Shown here in pieces: positions 29,914-38,221 of a DNA stretch of 64,000 nt. Positions within the stretch are counted from its first letter, which is position 1. Each line of letters begins with the position of its first letter. The position numbers and the translations under genes are program-made. The DNA is from Roseburia sp. 1XD42-34. GTDB lineage: Bacteria > Bacillota > Bacilli > Bacillales > Amphibacillaceae. The stretch covers positions 62,001 to 126,000 of the forward strand of contig NZ_QWLJ01000012.1 of assembly GCF_009917385.1 (NCBI RefSeq), given 5' to 3'. The notes beneath the pieces are model-generated. The model was not told the origin of the DNA, did no database searches, and saw only the letters and a list, made by a program, of their open reading frames with translations.

Positions 29914-29927
29914 TGACAGCGCTTTCG
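29914..29927 (+). promoter_or_regulatory. Possible cre (CcpA) site before crh
   Basis: TGACAGCGCTTTCG matches the catabolite-responsive element TGWNANCGNTNWCA at all fixed positions but the last. It lies 22 bases before the crh start, so binding would block transcription. A single-site match of this kind can occur by chance. Confidence 0.35.
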
Positions 29928-29948
29928 CGTTCGGGGAGGATGAGATAG

Positions 29949-30203
29949 TTGGTTGAGCGACTGATTAAGGTAAAGCTGCCTGCGGGTTTACAGGCGAGAC
30001 CGGCAGCTGAATTTGTTCAAGAAGCAAATCGTTTTACGTCTCATGTTTTTATCGAAAAAAATGGAAAAAAAGTAAATGCGAAAAGTATTATGGGATTAAT
30101 GAGTATAGCCGTAACGAAGGGGGAGGAGATTACACTTATTGCGGATGGAACAGATGAGGAAACAGCGATTGAAAGATTAACGAAATTTGTGTCAGAAACA
30201 TAG
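29949..30203 (+). CDS. crh: Catabolite repression HPr-like protein Crh
   Basis: An 84-residue HPr paralogue. The key difference from HPr is visible: residue 15 is Gln in GLQARPAA where HPr has the phosphorylated His. The HprK target region KSIMGLMS (Ser46 type) is intact. Crh cannot carry PTS phosphate but, when serine-phosphorylated, is a co-repressor for CcpA. I read a TTG start 7-9 bases after GGGGAGG. It follows whiA as in B. subtilis and converges on clpP. Confidence 0.95.
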   Translation: MVERLIKVKLPAGLQARPAAEFVQEANRFTSHVFIEKNGKKVNAKSIMGLMSIAVTKGEEITLIADGTDEETAIERLTKFVSET

Positions 30204-30237
30204 AAAACCGCCCTCTTCTAAAAAAGGGCGGTTTTCT
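30202..30237. terminator. Bidirectional terminator between crh and clpP
   Basis: AGAAAACCGCCCT pairs with AGGGCGGTTTTCT around a short A/T loop, with T-rich ends on both strands. It serves the convergent genes crh and clpP. Confidence 0.88.
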
Positions 30238-30245
30238 ATGGGAAA

Positions 30246-30833
30246 TTATTCGGGTTTACGTTCTAAGACTTTATCTATTAAACCATAATCTACGGACTTC
30301 TCAGCTGTCATAAAATTGTCGCGGTCTGTATCACGTTCAATTACTTCAATTGGTTGTCCTGTGCGCTCCGCAAGAATCTGGTTGATTTTTTCACGCATCT
30401 GAATAATTCTGCGAGCATGGATTTCAATGTCTGCAGCTTGCCCCTGTGTTCCGCCTAATGGCTGGTGAATCATTACTTCACTATTTGGCAATGCGTAACG
30501 TTTACCTTTTGCTCCTGCAGTTAACAGAAATGCTCCCATAGAAGCTGCCATACCTGTACAGATAGTCGATACATCTGGCTTAATAAATTGCATGGTATCA
30601 TAGATTGCCATGCCTGCAGTGATGGATCCACCTGGTGAATTGATATATAAAGAAATATCTTTTTCTGGATCCTCTGCTTCTAAAAACAACAATTGTGCTA
30701 CAATAGAGTTTGCAACGTTATCGTCAATCGCACTTCCTAACATAATGATTCGATCTTTAAGTAAGCGTGAGTAGATGTCATAGGCACGTTCACCGCGGTT
30801 AGTTTGTTCAATTACTGTTGGTATTAAATTCAT
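30246..30833 (-). CDS. clpP: ATP-dependent Clp protease proteolytic subunit
   Basis: A 195-residue serine peptidase that forms the tetradecameric chamber used by ClpC, ClpX and ClpE. The catalytic triad is intact: Ser98 in AASMGAF, His123 in MIHQPLGG and Asp near 172 in ERDTDRDN. I start it at 30833 ([10 protein letters not shown]), 9 bases after GAGGAGG; the ATG three codons earlier touches that site. A CtsR operator overlaps the promoter. Confidence 0.96.
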   Translation of the reverse strand: MNLIPTVIEQTNRGERAYDIYSRLLKDRIIMLGSAIDDNVANSIVAQLLFLEAEDPEKDISLYINSPGGSITAGMAIYDTMQFIKPDVSTICTGMAASMGAFLLTAGAKGKRYALPNSEVMIHQPLGGTQGQAADIEIHARRIIQMREKINQILAERTGQPIEVIERDTDRDNFMTAEKSVDYGLIDKVLERKPE

Positions 30834-30883
30834 AACAATCATCCTCCTCTATCTATTCGTATATCCAAGATATCGATATATTT

Positions 30884-30913
30884 ATCATAACTAATAGGTC
30901 AAAAAAGGTCAAA
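30884..30913 (-). promoter_or_regulatory. clpP promoter with overlapping CtsR operator
   Basis: On the plus strand GGTCAAA (30897-30903), three A, GGTCAAA (30907-30913) is the tandem heptad of CtsR, the class III heat-shock repressor. On the minus strand the first heptad supplies the -35 element TTGACC, spaced 17 bases from -10 TATGAT (30889-30884). CtsR binding would therefore block RNA polymerase, as known for B. subtilis clpP. Confidence 0.88.
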
Positions 30914-31054
30914 CAAAAAACATTGAGATTTTGACAAATACATTTCCATTTATTCCCCTTTCTTGTGAAAATAAACGTATAAAAGAAAAAAGGACTTGTC
31001 TAATCAAGCAATAAACGTTATAATACTCTATGTGCCTTCTTTTGAAAATGATAT

Positions 31055-31127
31055 GCGCCCGTAGCTCAGGGGATAGAGCAACGGTTTCCGGTACCGTGAG
31101 TCGGGGGTTCGAATCCCTCCGGGCGTG
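31055..31127 (+). tRNA. tRNA-Arg (anticodon CCG)
   Basis: A 73-base cloverleaf: acceptor GCGCCCG with CGGGCGT (one G-U pair), D arm with GCTCAGGGGATAGAGC, anticodon stem ACGGT/ACCGT with loop TTCCGGT (anticodon CCG), and T arm GGGGGTTCGAATCCCTC. CCA is not encoded. A lone tRNA-Arg next to clpP is also found in B. subtilis (trnQ). Confidence 0.95.
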
Positions 31128-31139
31128 CTAAATTGATAA

Positions 31140-31202
31140 AAATCCGCTTTAACCAAGGAAAAGCCACCGAGGAGGTTGCTTCCGTGTTAAAGTGGATTTT
31201 TT
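31140..31202 (+). terminator. Terminator after tRNA-Arg
   Basis: A 14-bp stem AAATCCGCTTTAAC (31140-31153) with GTTAAAGTGGATTT (31186-31199, G-U pairs), an internal hairpin, and a T-run. Confidence 0.85.
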
Positions 31203-31364
31203 GTATAGGTGAATAGGGAGTGTCGACGACTCCTCATCTTAAGAACTGGAGTTTCCATTCTACAACACGTTCATGTGGGGATAGGAGGCCTGAATGCAAC
31301 AATTAGAGGCGTATCATTACAGCACTAATAATGATGAAAAAACCCCAACTGATGAAAGACCTCG

Positions 31365-32597
31365 TTATTGGAAAATGAATGGTATTTGATCAATCATCGT
31401 TATAGCGCCTAAGAAACTCATCATAATCACAACGATGCTGCCTGTTACAGTTAACCATAGTGGGTGCTTATATGAACCAACGATTTTTTTCTTGTTTGCA
31501 GCAATCAATAGGGTGCCTAAAGCAAGGGGCAAGATAAGGGCATTCAAAGCTCCGACTAATATAAGCATTTGCACCGGCTCCCCAATGAAAGCAAAGGTTG
31601 TTGTAGAAATGATGATAAATAGAATGGTAATCCAATTATGATATTTTTCAAAGAATGGACTAAAAGAACGAATAAACGAAACGGATGTGTAGGCGGCTCC
31701 TACCACAGAGGTAATAGCAGCTGCCCACATAATAACGCCAAACAGTCGATAGCCCATGTCCCCGACTGCTAGCTGAAAAACAGAAGCTGGAGGATTGGTT
31801 GGATCGATGGTTCGTCCTTGTGAAATAACGCCGAGAACTGCTAAGAATAAGGCGACGCGCATGACACCTGTAACAACGATGCCAGCTATCGAACTTTTTG
31901 AGACGTAGGATAGATTTTTTTCTCCTTTTATTCCCGCATCCAACAAACGATGCCCACCTGCAAAGGTGATGTAGCCGCCGACAGTCCCACCAACTAAAGT
32001 AATGATCGCATAAAAGCTTATTTTTTCCGGTTGCACTGTGTTTATCAGCGCTTCTCCAACAGGCGGAGAGGTTGCAAAAGCCACATAGAGCATTAATAAT
32101 ATCATCATAAATCCGGCTACTTGTACCACTTTATCCATTGCTTTACTCGCTTCTTTTATGGTGAAAATCAGGATAGCAAAAATGGCGCTTATTATTGCTC
32201 CATAAATAGGGTTTAAACCGAGCATAGCATGTAAACCAAGGCCTGCTCCAGCAACGTTTCCTATATTAAAGGCGAGACCCCCTAATACAATAAGAATTGC
32301 TAAAATAATGCCAAGTCCAGGGAGAACTTTATTAGCAATTTCTTGTCCTCGTAGCTCGGTTACTGCAATAATCCTCCAAATATTTAACTGTGCAACCACG
32401 TCTAATAGTAAAGAGACGAGTATGACAAAGGCAAAACTTGCTGCTAACTGCTGTGTAAACACAGTCGTTTGTGTTAAAAATCCTGGTCCTACTGACGAAG
32501 TCGCCATTAAAAAAGCTGCTCCAAGAAGAATGCTTCTGTTAGATTTCTTTTTCATTTTTGTTGTCTCAAGTTGTGAACCTATTTTCTTTGCAGTCAT
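31365..32597 (-). CDS. NRAMP-related transporter (YcsG-like), candidate 5-oxoproline carrier
   Basis: A 410-residue LeuT-fold membrane protein with about 11 membrane segments. In true NRAMP metal carriers helix 1 holds DPGN and helix 6 holds MPH. Here helix 1 reads SSVGPGFLTQT and helix 6 ITFAGGHRLLDAG, so the metal-binding Asp, Asn and Met-Pro-His are missing. In B. subtilis, ycsG sits beside ycsF (pxpA) in the 5-oxoproline cluster, as here. A non-metal substrate such as 5-oxoproline is therefore likely (inference from residues and context). It lies 19 bases after pxpA in one operon. Confidence 0.82.
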   Translation of the reverse strand: MTAKKIGSQLETTKMKKKSNRSILLGAAFLMATSSVGPGFLTQTTVFTQQLAASFAFVILVSLLLDVVAQLNIWRIIAVTELRGQEIANKVLPGLGIILAILIVLGGLAFNIGNVAGAGLGLHAMLGLNPIYGAIISAIFAILIFTIKEASKAMDKVVQVAGFMMILLMLYVAFATSPPVGEALINTVQPEKISFYAIITLVGGTVGGYITFAGGHRLLDAGIKGEKNLSYVSKSSIAGIVVTGVMRVALFLAVLGVISQGRTIDPTNPPASVFQLAVGDMGYRLFGVIMWAAAITSVVGAAYTSVSFIRSFSPFFEKYHNWITILFIIISTTTFAFIGEPVQMLILVGALNALILPLALGTLLIAANKKKIVGSYKHPLWLTVTGSIVVIMMSFLGAITMIDQIPFIFQ

Positions 32598-32616
32598 GTA
32601 GTTTTTCCTTTCTCAT

Positions 32617-33372
32617 TTAGACTGGGGAAATTCGGATGTTGTGTTTCTGCAAGGTATCAGTAATATAAGCAGCAAATTCAAGGGCATACTTCCCATCTCC
32701 ATGGATACAAATCGTATCAGCTTTTAGTGGAACAGCAATCTTTTGTGTGGAAATAACTTTACCCTTTGTTACCATATGAATGACCTGGGATACTGCTTGT
32801 TCTTGGTTGGTGATTAATGCATTATTTTCCTTTCGGGAAGTTAAGGAGCCGTCTGCTTGGTAAGTACGATCGGCAAATACTTCATGGGCAGTTTTTAAGC
32901 CGATTTTTTCTCCGGCGTTCGCAAGTTCACTGCCAGATAATGCATATAAGACTAGATTCGTGGAAAAATCATATACAGCTTGTGCGATGGCATCTGCCAA
33001 CTCCTTGTCTTTGGCAGCCATATTATATAAGGCTCCATGGGGCTTCACGTGTTGCATTTGTGCATTGTATGTAGTTAAGAAAGCATGTAATGCGCCAATT
33101 TGATATACAACCATATCATAAGCCTGTTGAGCTGTAATCGCCATTTCTCGTCTTCCAAATCCATTTAAATCTGGCAAGCCAGGGTGTGCTCCGATCTTCA
33201 CCCCGTTTTCTAAAGCCAGTTGGACTGTTTCTCTCATTACCGTAGGGTCTCCAGCATGAAAGCCGCAAGCGATGTTGGCGGAAGATATATAGGTGAGGAT
33301 GTCTTTTTGTTCACTTAGCTTATACCGTCCGAAGCTTTCTCCCATATCACAATTTAAGTCTACCTCAAACAT
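32617..33372 (-). CDS. pxpA: 5-oxoprolinase subunit A (LamB/YcsF family)
   Basis: A 251-residue protein beginning [15 protein letters not shown], the diagnostic LamB/YcsF start with metal-site residues. HAGDP (about 42-46), GAHPGLPDL and [10 protein letters not shown] are further conserved blocks. PxpA works with PxpBC as the ATP-dependent 5-oxoprolinase that opens pyroglutamate to glutamate. The start at 33372 follows GGAGG; 32 extra codons upstream are not family sequence. It heads the operon with the NRAMP-like gene. pxpB and pxpC are about 2 kb away on the other strand. Confidence 0.93.
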   Translation of the reverse strand: MFEVDLNCDMGESFGRYKLSEQKDILTYISSANIACGFHAGDPTVMRETVQLALENGVKIGAHPGLPDLNGFGRREMAITAQQAYDMVVYQIGALHAFLTTYNAQMQHVKPHGALYNMAAKDKELADAIAQAVYDFSTNLVLYALSGSELANAGEKIGLKTAHEVFADRTYQADGSLTSRKENNALITNQEQAVSQVIHMVTKGKVISTQKIAVPLKADTICIHGDGKYALEFAAYITDTLQKHNIRISPV

Positions 33373-33644
33373 TCTTTTCCTCCTACTCCATTTCAATATT
33401 CTTACACCATTTCCTAAATAAGCGTATTCGTTACTGGATAGGGAAATTTGGTATAAATATATGGTCATGTTAGCATAAAATTTTCCGATTGGGAAGGTTG
33501 TTATTTTACAAATCGGAAAAGACGGAAATCTTTTCCCTTAGATAGGTGTTAAGGAAATGGTCAAGGCGGGTTACAATGATGAATCCCATATTATTTAAAA
33601 AGTATGGGTAAATTTAACTGTTTTCAATGAATTCACAAAAAACA

Positions 33645-33672
33645 TTGACATAAAAAATGGTTTATTTATAAT
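33645..33672 (+). promoter_or_regulatory. Consensus sigma-A promoter before a decayed gene
   Basis: TTGACA (33645-33650), 16 bases, TATAAT (33667-33672). It reads into the degraded regulator region that follows. Confidence 0.65.
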
Positions 33673-33708
33673 AAACGTAACAATTTATAAAATAATTATA
33701 AATAGTAT

Positions 33709-34724
33709 GAAAGAAACAGTAAAAAGAAAAATCCAATTTAATTATGGATGTAATCAAAAAAGCATCAAATAACTGACGATTATGAAAAAATAATACTAAA
33801 TCTGGACAAATAGCCTTTGCCGAAATATGTTTATTGGATCAATTTATTGATTAACTGTATTAGGAAAAAGGATCGGGATATTGTCCATCTATTAAATGAA
33901 GACATCCTGAAAAAGAATGTGCGTCAAGAGGAATTTGATAATAACTTAATTGTGGGTACAAATGGATTGGAATAACAAGGACGATAATCAGCGAAAAAAT
34001 ATGAGTCAATTTTTGGCGAAAATTAGGCGCGTTCCATTCTCTGCTTCATTTATCAAAAAGGTTTGGCTATTCAGATGAATATATATAAATATCACAACAA
34101 AAAATGAATGTGGATGCTTTAAGGAAAAACAATCCAATACTAGATGAAGGTAAAAAAAGCAATGATATTGAATTTAATATGGTGAATACCATCAGCTTAA
34201 TCATAGATTATGTCAAAAAAAGAAAAGGTATTGTTCTTTGAGTACGATTGTAGACTTAGCCGAAAATATTATGCAAAAATGATCTGCAAGAAGCCGATTT
34301 ATTTAAAAAGCTGGTTTTATCGTACCTATGCAATGATACCAATGATGATTAAGGATTACGAAAAAATGAATAAATATATGGACTACGCTGAGCAATACGC
34401 AAGAAAGACAACTAATAAGGTTTTAAATAAAGAAATATTACATCCAACTTTAGAAAGTAGATTCAAAGAATTTTCGCTTTGCGCTGACACAACAAAAAAT
34501 TAAATGAAATGATCAAGCACAATAAAAATGATGCTATGCCTTATATTGAATATAGATTAACGACAGATGTCGACGTTTTGATACAAGGGATGAAAATTTG
34601 TTATCCACCATCAAATATATTACTGGCAGAGATGTATTATTTTTCAGAAAAGGATAATTTGAATAACTCTGAAAAATATTCTTCACCAAAAGTATTTTCT
34701 CTTATTTTCCGAGTAAAAAGATAA
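33709..34724 (+). pseudogene. Remnants of a helical-repeat (Rap/AimR-like?) regulator
   Basis: Fragments in shifting frames read like one or more helical-repeat regulators. Examples are SGQIAFAEICLLDQFID then, one frame over, NCIRKKDRDIVHLLNED (33800-33960); LLHLSKRFGYSDEYI with a stop (34030-34090); and a 97-codon piece at 34210-34503 containing YLKSWFYRTYAMIPMMI and YMDYAEQYARKTTN. A last piece is 34509-34724. A consensus promoter precedes them. The TPR-like helices and an N-terminal-type helix-turn-helix suggest the RRNPP peptide-receptor class, but this is resemblance only. The fragments are too broken to be one working protein. Confidence 0.4.
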
Positions 34725-34734
34725 TGATTGAAAT

Positions 34735-35237
34735 CCAAAAATTCGATCATGATAACAGTAATTTTGTAACAGGAAAAATAACTCAGCAATAGCGTTAATA
34801 CAATTTCTAATTTAGAACATCAGATTCTTTCCGTTATACAGGCATAAAAGCAAGATTCCATGTCCTCACTATCAACCGTTTTGATACTGAAATACTGCCG
34901 TTCTGTAACTTGAATATTCATATTGGGGTATCGTTAGGAAAACGTGGTAAAACGTTAAGGACATTTTCAAGACGAATACCCTAATAGAATAAAAATCCCA
35001 TCAATTATAATAAAGCTGAAAATTTCCTTAGCGTAGGGAAAATCGGCTTTCTTTATGTCTAATTTTCCTTAGCGTATGTTTTCAGCGTAATGTTGGCGGT
35101 ACCCCAAGGAGGAAAAAACACCTAAATTGTACTTCATTTCATGTTCTAAGCATGTTCATATAAGATGAATAACTTGATAAAATATTCACAATTTAGTAGA
35201 GAAAAAGTCTAAGGTGCTTAAAGTTAGCATCTGTATC
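34735..35237. other. Interval before pxpB
   Basis: About 500 bases without a supported gene. It contains a repeated TTTCCTTAGCGTA motif (about 35023 and 35069) and a 33-codon minus-strand frame at 34820-34921 that begins MNIQVTERQYFSIKTV and has no clear ribosome site; this may be the start of a decayed gene. Confidence 0.35.
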
Positions 35238-35267
35238 TTGACGTATCAATTTCTTAAATCGTATAAT
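35238..35267 (+). promoter_or_regulatory. Promoter of pxpBC
   Basis: TTGACG (35238-35243), 18 bases, TATAAT (35262-35267), about 60 bases upstream of the pxpB start. Confidence 0.65.
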
Positions 35268-35326
35268 TTGTAGAAGTTCATATTTTGTATCATTATTTTG
35301 AAAAATGGAACAAAGCAGGTGATGAA

Positions 35327-36070
35327 ATGAATCATTTATTAACTGGAGCAGAGCTCAGACCGATTAATGATTCCGCTCTTGTTGTACAGTTGGGAAAGGA
35401 GCCGAGTCCAATGGTGCACGAGGGAGTTATGTATTTTTCCACGTTATTAGAAGAAAATCCCTTTCATGGATTTATAGAATGTGTGCCAGCCTATCTTAAT
35501 GTAACGGTTTATTATAATCCCTATTTGGTATACCAATCTCAATCATTTCATACGATTGTATCTCCGTTTGAAATCGTATGTAATTATATCAAATATTTAT
35601 TACATCAATTAGCTGATCAGAAACGGTTTACGGGAAGCAAAATTGTCATTCCTGTGCTCTATGGAAATGAATACGGCCCAGACTTAGACTATGTGGCACA
35701 ATATAACAAACTATCTATAGAGGATGTCGTCCGTATTCACACAGAAAAAGAATATTTGGTTTATATGATCGGTTTTGCACCTGGTTTCCCTTTTATTGGT
35801 GGGATGAGCAAACAAATTGCCACTCCTCGAAAAAGTACACCTCGTTTAGCCATTGCACCAGGTTCTGTTGGGATTGCTGGTGAGCAAACAGGTGTGTACC
35901 CTTTAGAAACACCAGGCGGTTGGCAAATTATTGGTCGTACTCCAATTAAGCTGTTTTTGTCTGAACAAGTGCCCCCATCCTTATTAAAAGCCGGTGATAC
36001 CATTCAATTTCTATCCATATCTCACAAAGAGTATCAGCAATATGAGCAAGGAGGAAGGAAGAATGAATAG
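35327..36070 (+). CDS. pxpB: 5-oxoprolinase subunit B (KipI family)
   Basis: A 247-residue KipI/allophanate-hydrolase-subunit-1-type protein. Conserved blocks are RPINDSALVVQLG near the start, the VYMIGFAPGFPFIGG loop (about 144-158), and the TPRLAIAPGSVGIAGEQTGVYP stretch (about 169-190). The start at 35327 follows CAGGTGATG; the 14 codons before it are not family sequence. B. subtilis KipI was first known as an inhibitor of the sporulation kinase KinA, and later PxpB was shown to be part of 5-oxoprolinase. It overlaps pxpC by 8 bases. Confidence 0.92.
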   Translation: MNHLLTGAELRPINDSALVVQLGKEPSPMVHEGVMYFSTLLEENPFHGFIECVPAYLNVTVYYNPYLVYQSQSFHTIVSPFEIVCNYIKYLLHQLADQKRFTGSKIVIPVLYGNEYGPDLDYVAQYNKLSIEDVVRIHTEKEYLVYMIGFAPGFPFIGGMSKQIATPRKSTPRLAIAPGSVGIAGEQTGVYPLETPGGWQIIGRTPIKLFLSEQVPPSLLKAGDTIQFLSISHKEYQQYEQGGRKNE

Positions 36071-37058
36071 TGTATCCGTTCTTGAGCCAGGTTTATATAC
36101 AAGTATTCAAGATATCGGGCGATTTGGGTATCAGAAATATGGTGTGATCGTGAGTGGAGCAATGGATTCTTACGCTTTACGCATTGCTAATTTACTCGTG
36201 GGAAATAAGGAAGAAGAAGCTGGAATCGAAATGACTTTATCTGGAGCGACGTTACAATTTCAGAAGACCGATTTAATTGCTATTACGGGAGGTGATTTCA
36301 TGCCCCATATTGATGAAAAACCAGCTCCTATGTGGCGTCCTATTCTGATAAGTAAAGGATCCGTTTTACAATTTAAATTTGCTGTAAAAGGTTGTCGGGC
36401 GTATATTGCATTCGCTGGAGGTATACAGGTACCGAAAGTAATGAGAAGTAAAAGCACTTACGTTCGTGCAGGAATAGGAGGGCTTTATGGGAGAATTTTG
36501 CAACGAGGAGATGGTTTTACCTCTGGTAATTGGAGCTACATAGCAGAGGCGTTGGCACAGAAATTAGCCTCATCTTCACAACGCTATTCATGGTCAGTCA
36601 ATCCTTACCCGCTTATTCGTTTTCATCAAAACCCCTCTATTCGTGTTTTAAAAGGAAGTGAATATGACCGTTTTGATGAAGCAAGTAAGCAAGCATTTTT
36701 TAGTGCACCGTATACGATTACTCCACAAGCAGACCGAATGGGCTATCGTTTAACCGGTCCTTCTCTTGCGTTAGCCGAAAAAATAGAGTTGTTTTCTGAA
36801 GCAGTAACATATGGAACGGTCCAGGTTCCTACAAATGGTCTGCCAATTATTTTAATGGCAGACAGACAAACAACGGGGGGCTATCCTAAAATTGCTCAAG
36901 TAATTACAGCAGATTTATCCACCCTTGCACAGTTGCAACCGAATACTTCTGTTCGTTTTCAAAAAGTTGATTTGGAGGAAGCAGAAACAATATTTTTGCA
37001 AAATGAACATATTTTACAGCAAATTGCAATTCAGATTGAAATAAAAGCAAGTTACTGA
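36063..37058 (+). CDS. pxpC: 5-oxoprolinase subunit C (KipA family)
   Basis: A 331-residue KipA/allophanate-hydrolase-subunit-2-type protein, beginning NSVSVLEPGLYTSIQDIGR, the usual family start. SGAMD (about 32-36) and DRMGYRLTG (about 225-233) are conserved. With PxpA and PxpB it hydrolyses 5-oxoproline using ATP. The start after AAGGAGGAAGG lies inside the last codons of pxpB, so the two are coupled. Confidence 0.93.
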   Translation: MNSVSVLEPGLYTSIQDIGRFGYQKYGVIVSGAMDSYALRIANLLVGNKEEEAGIEMTLSGATLQFQKTDLIAITGGDFMPHIDEKPAPMWRPILISKGSVLQFKFAVKGCRAYIAFAGGIQVPKVMRSKSTYVRAGIGGLYGRILQRGDGFTSGNWSYIAEALAQKLASSSQRYSWSVNPYPLIRFHQNPSIRVLKGSEYDRFDEASKQAFFSAPYTITPQADRMGYRLTGPSLALAEKIELFSEAVTYGTVQVPTNGLPIILMADRQTTGGYPKIAQVITADLSTLAQLQPNTSVRFQKVDLEEAETIFLQNEHILQQIAIQIEIKASY

Positions 37059-37078
37059 GAAGTAGCTTGCTCATTTTA
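37046..37078 (+). terminator. Terminator of pxpBC
   Basis: AGCAAGTTAC (37046-37055) pairs with GTAGCTTGCT (37062-37071, one G-U pair), then CATTTTAT. The stem overlaps the pxpC stop codon. Confidence 0.7.
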
Positions 37079-37110
37079 TAGATAAGCAAGTATCAAATTG
37101 ATATCGGCTG
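37074..37110 (+). repeat. Interspersed repeat family A, copy 4 (left end only)
   Basis: TTTTATAGATAAGCAAGTATCAAAT matches copy 3 at 15.3 kb almost exactly and again starts at the T-run of a terminator. The remainder is absent. Confidence 0.6.
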
Positions 37111-37160
37111 AGTGGTGTTTGTTCGTTTGGTTTTAGGGCAAGCTAAGATGGGTGATGTAT

Positions 37161-37409
37161 ATGAAAGCTACAGAGGTAGAAAATAAACAATTTGATAAAG
37201 CGCTGGATACCTTCATTGAACTATACAATAATTTGGAATCTGATGTGCCGCTAATCCAATTTACTGATGATGTGGTGGAGCAAATTGAAGCAGCTAAACA
37301 AACATATGGGGAAGAAGTCATTCATGAAAAAATCAACTCCATTGTGCGAGAAGCGCTTTCTTGGGCAACGTTAACCAAAGGTATGCAAGAAACGGATGCG
37401 CAAGAGTGA
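37161..37409 (+). CDS. Small acidic hypothetical protein
   Basis: An 82-residue, mostly helical acidic protein with no signal peptide or membrane segment (block KALDTFIELYNNLESDVPLI, then DDVVEQIEAAKQTYGEEVI). The start at 37161 is preceded by GGTGAT; a GTG at 37152 is possible. I do not recognise the family. Codon use and composition look like a real gene. It lies between pxpC and the SOS-type WYL/YolD operon and ends 56 bases before that operon's promoter. Confidence 0.6.
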   Translation: MKATEVENKQFDKALDTFIELYNNLESDVPLIQFTDDVVEQIEAAKQTYGEEVIHEKINSIVREALSWATLTKGMQETDAQE

Positions 37410-37456
37410 GATGAAAAAATTACCTAAAAAAATACGTATACACGTTCTGTTTTTGT

Positions 37457-37479
37457 GGTATAATAGGAACAAATGTTCC
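37457..37479 (+). promoter_or_regulatory. Promoter with LexA (DinR) box before the WYL/YolD pair
   Basis: An extended -10 element TGGTATAAT ends at 37464, and GGAACAAATGTTCC at 37466-37479 holds a perfect core GAAC-N4-GTTC of the Bacillus SOS box right at the expected transcription start. LexA bound there would block initiation. Confidence 0.75.
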
Positions 37480-37495
37480 TATAGGAGGCTGTATT

Positions 37496-37711
37496 ATGAA
37501 GCACATCTTACAGTGGTCGAAGGAGAATAAGCAAAAGCTGATCTTGTTTTATATGGATCATAACAATCAAGTAACACAACGATTCGTACGGGTAATAGAT
37601 ATAGAGGAAGATTCATTTATAGCATTTTGTTTCTATCGCAAACAGGTTCGTAGGTTTAAGTATAGCCACGTCCTTTCCTGTGGTCGAAACCAAAGAAAGG
37701 GGAGTGCATAA
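37496..37711 (+). CDS. Small WYL-like domain protein
   Basis: A 71-residue protein that resembles a stand-alone WYL domain: an SH3-like beta pattern with ILFYMDHNNQVTQRFVRV, then FIAFCFYRKQVRRFKYSHV ending in basic residues. WYL domains bind nucleic acid or nucleotide ligands and often regulate phage-defence and DNA-damage genes. It is preceded by a strong ribosome site (AGGAGG) and a LexA box, and is followed 2 bases later by a YolD-like gene. Function is inferred only from domain and context. Confidence 0.68.
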   Translation: MKHILQWSKENKQKLILFYMDHNNQVTQRFVRVIDIEEDSFIAFCFYRKQVRRFKYSHVLSCGRNQRKGSA

Positions 37712-37713
37712 CA

Positions 37714-38028
37714 ATGCGTGTATATGATCGAGGCTCCATAAAATGGACATCTATGATGCTGCCAGAGCATGTGGATTTACTCCAAGATATGTGGAAAAGA
37801 CTAGAAGATAAAGAAATGCCTGTTTTAGATGAACAAAAGCTTGCAGAGTTGGATCTTCGATTGCAAACTGCTATTCACCAGAACCTCACTGTGGAAATTA
37901 AGTATTATAATGGGCGTGATTATTTAACCAGTAAAGGGAATTTAAAATACGTTAATCGTGATCATCTTTGCTTGCAATCTGATAAAGTAATTAAGCGGGA
38001 GCAGGTGCTGGATATATGGATAAATTAG
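37714..38028 (+). CDS. YolD-like protein
   Basis: A 104-residue YolD-family protein. The typical start RGSIKWTSMMLPEHVDLL and the C-terminal beta region (VEIKYYNGRDYLTSKG, LCLQSDKVIKREQVLDIWI) are visible. YolD-like proteins were proposed to be functional analogues of UmuD and often precede Y-family polymerase genes such as uvrX/yqjW. No polymerase gene follows here; repeats do. SOS control through the upstream LexA box fits a damage-response role (inference). Confidence 0.82.
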   Translation: MRVYDRGSIKWTSMMLPEHVDLLQDMWKRLEDKEMPVLDEQKLAELDLRLQTAIHQNLTVEIKYYNGRDYLTSKGNLKYVNRDHLCLQSDKVIKREQVLDIWIN

Positions 38029-38200
38029 TTTTTTCAAAAGATAAGAAAGTAAAAAATGAGGCGCTTGTGGATATCGAAATAACCGAATAGCCACGCCTAG
38101 CTCCATTGCCCAGTAACGATGCGACATTAGAAATGCGCCTTACGATAAGACCACAGCGGCTCGTCGTTAAGAGGAAGGCCGACTAAAAATGGGCTTGCCG
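38029..38200 (+). repeat. Interspersed repeat family A, copy 5a
   Basis: AAAAGATAAGAAAGTAAAAA, ATATCGAAATAACCGAATAG, CACGCCTAGCTCCATTGCCC and CCTTACGATAAG match the family. The right half is a variant with TCGTTAAGAGGAAGGCCGAC, shared only with the copy at 52.2 kb. It follows the YolD gene directly. Confidence 0.8.
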
Positions 38201-38221
38201 CTCAGACGTCGGCACACCCCA

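Noticed and set aside
31055..31364. tRNA-Arg as the attachment site of an integrated element
   Set aside because: No integrase gene and no repeated tRNA 3' end were seen on either side within the window.
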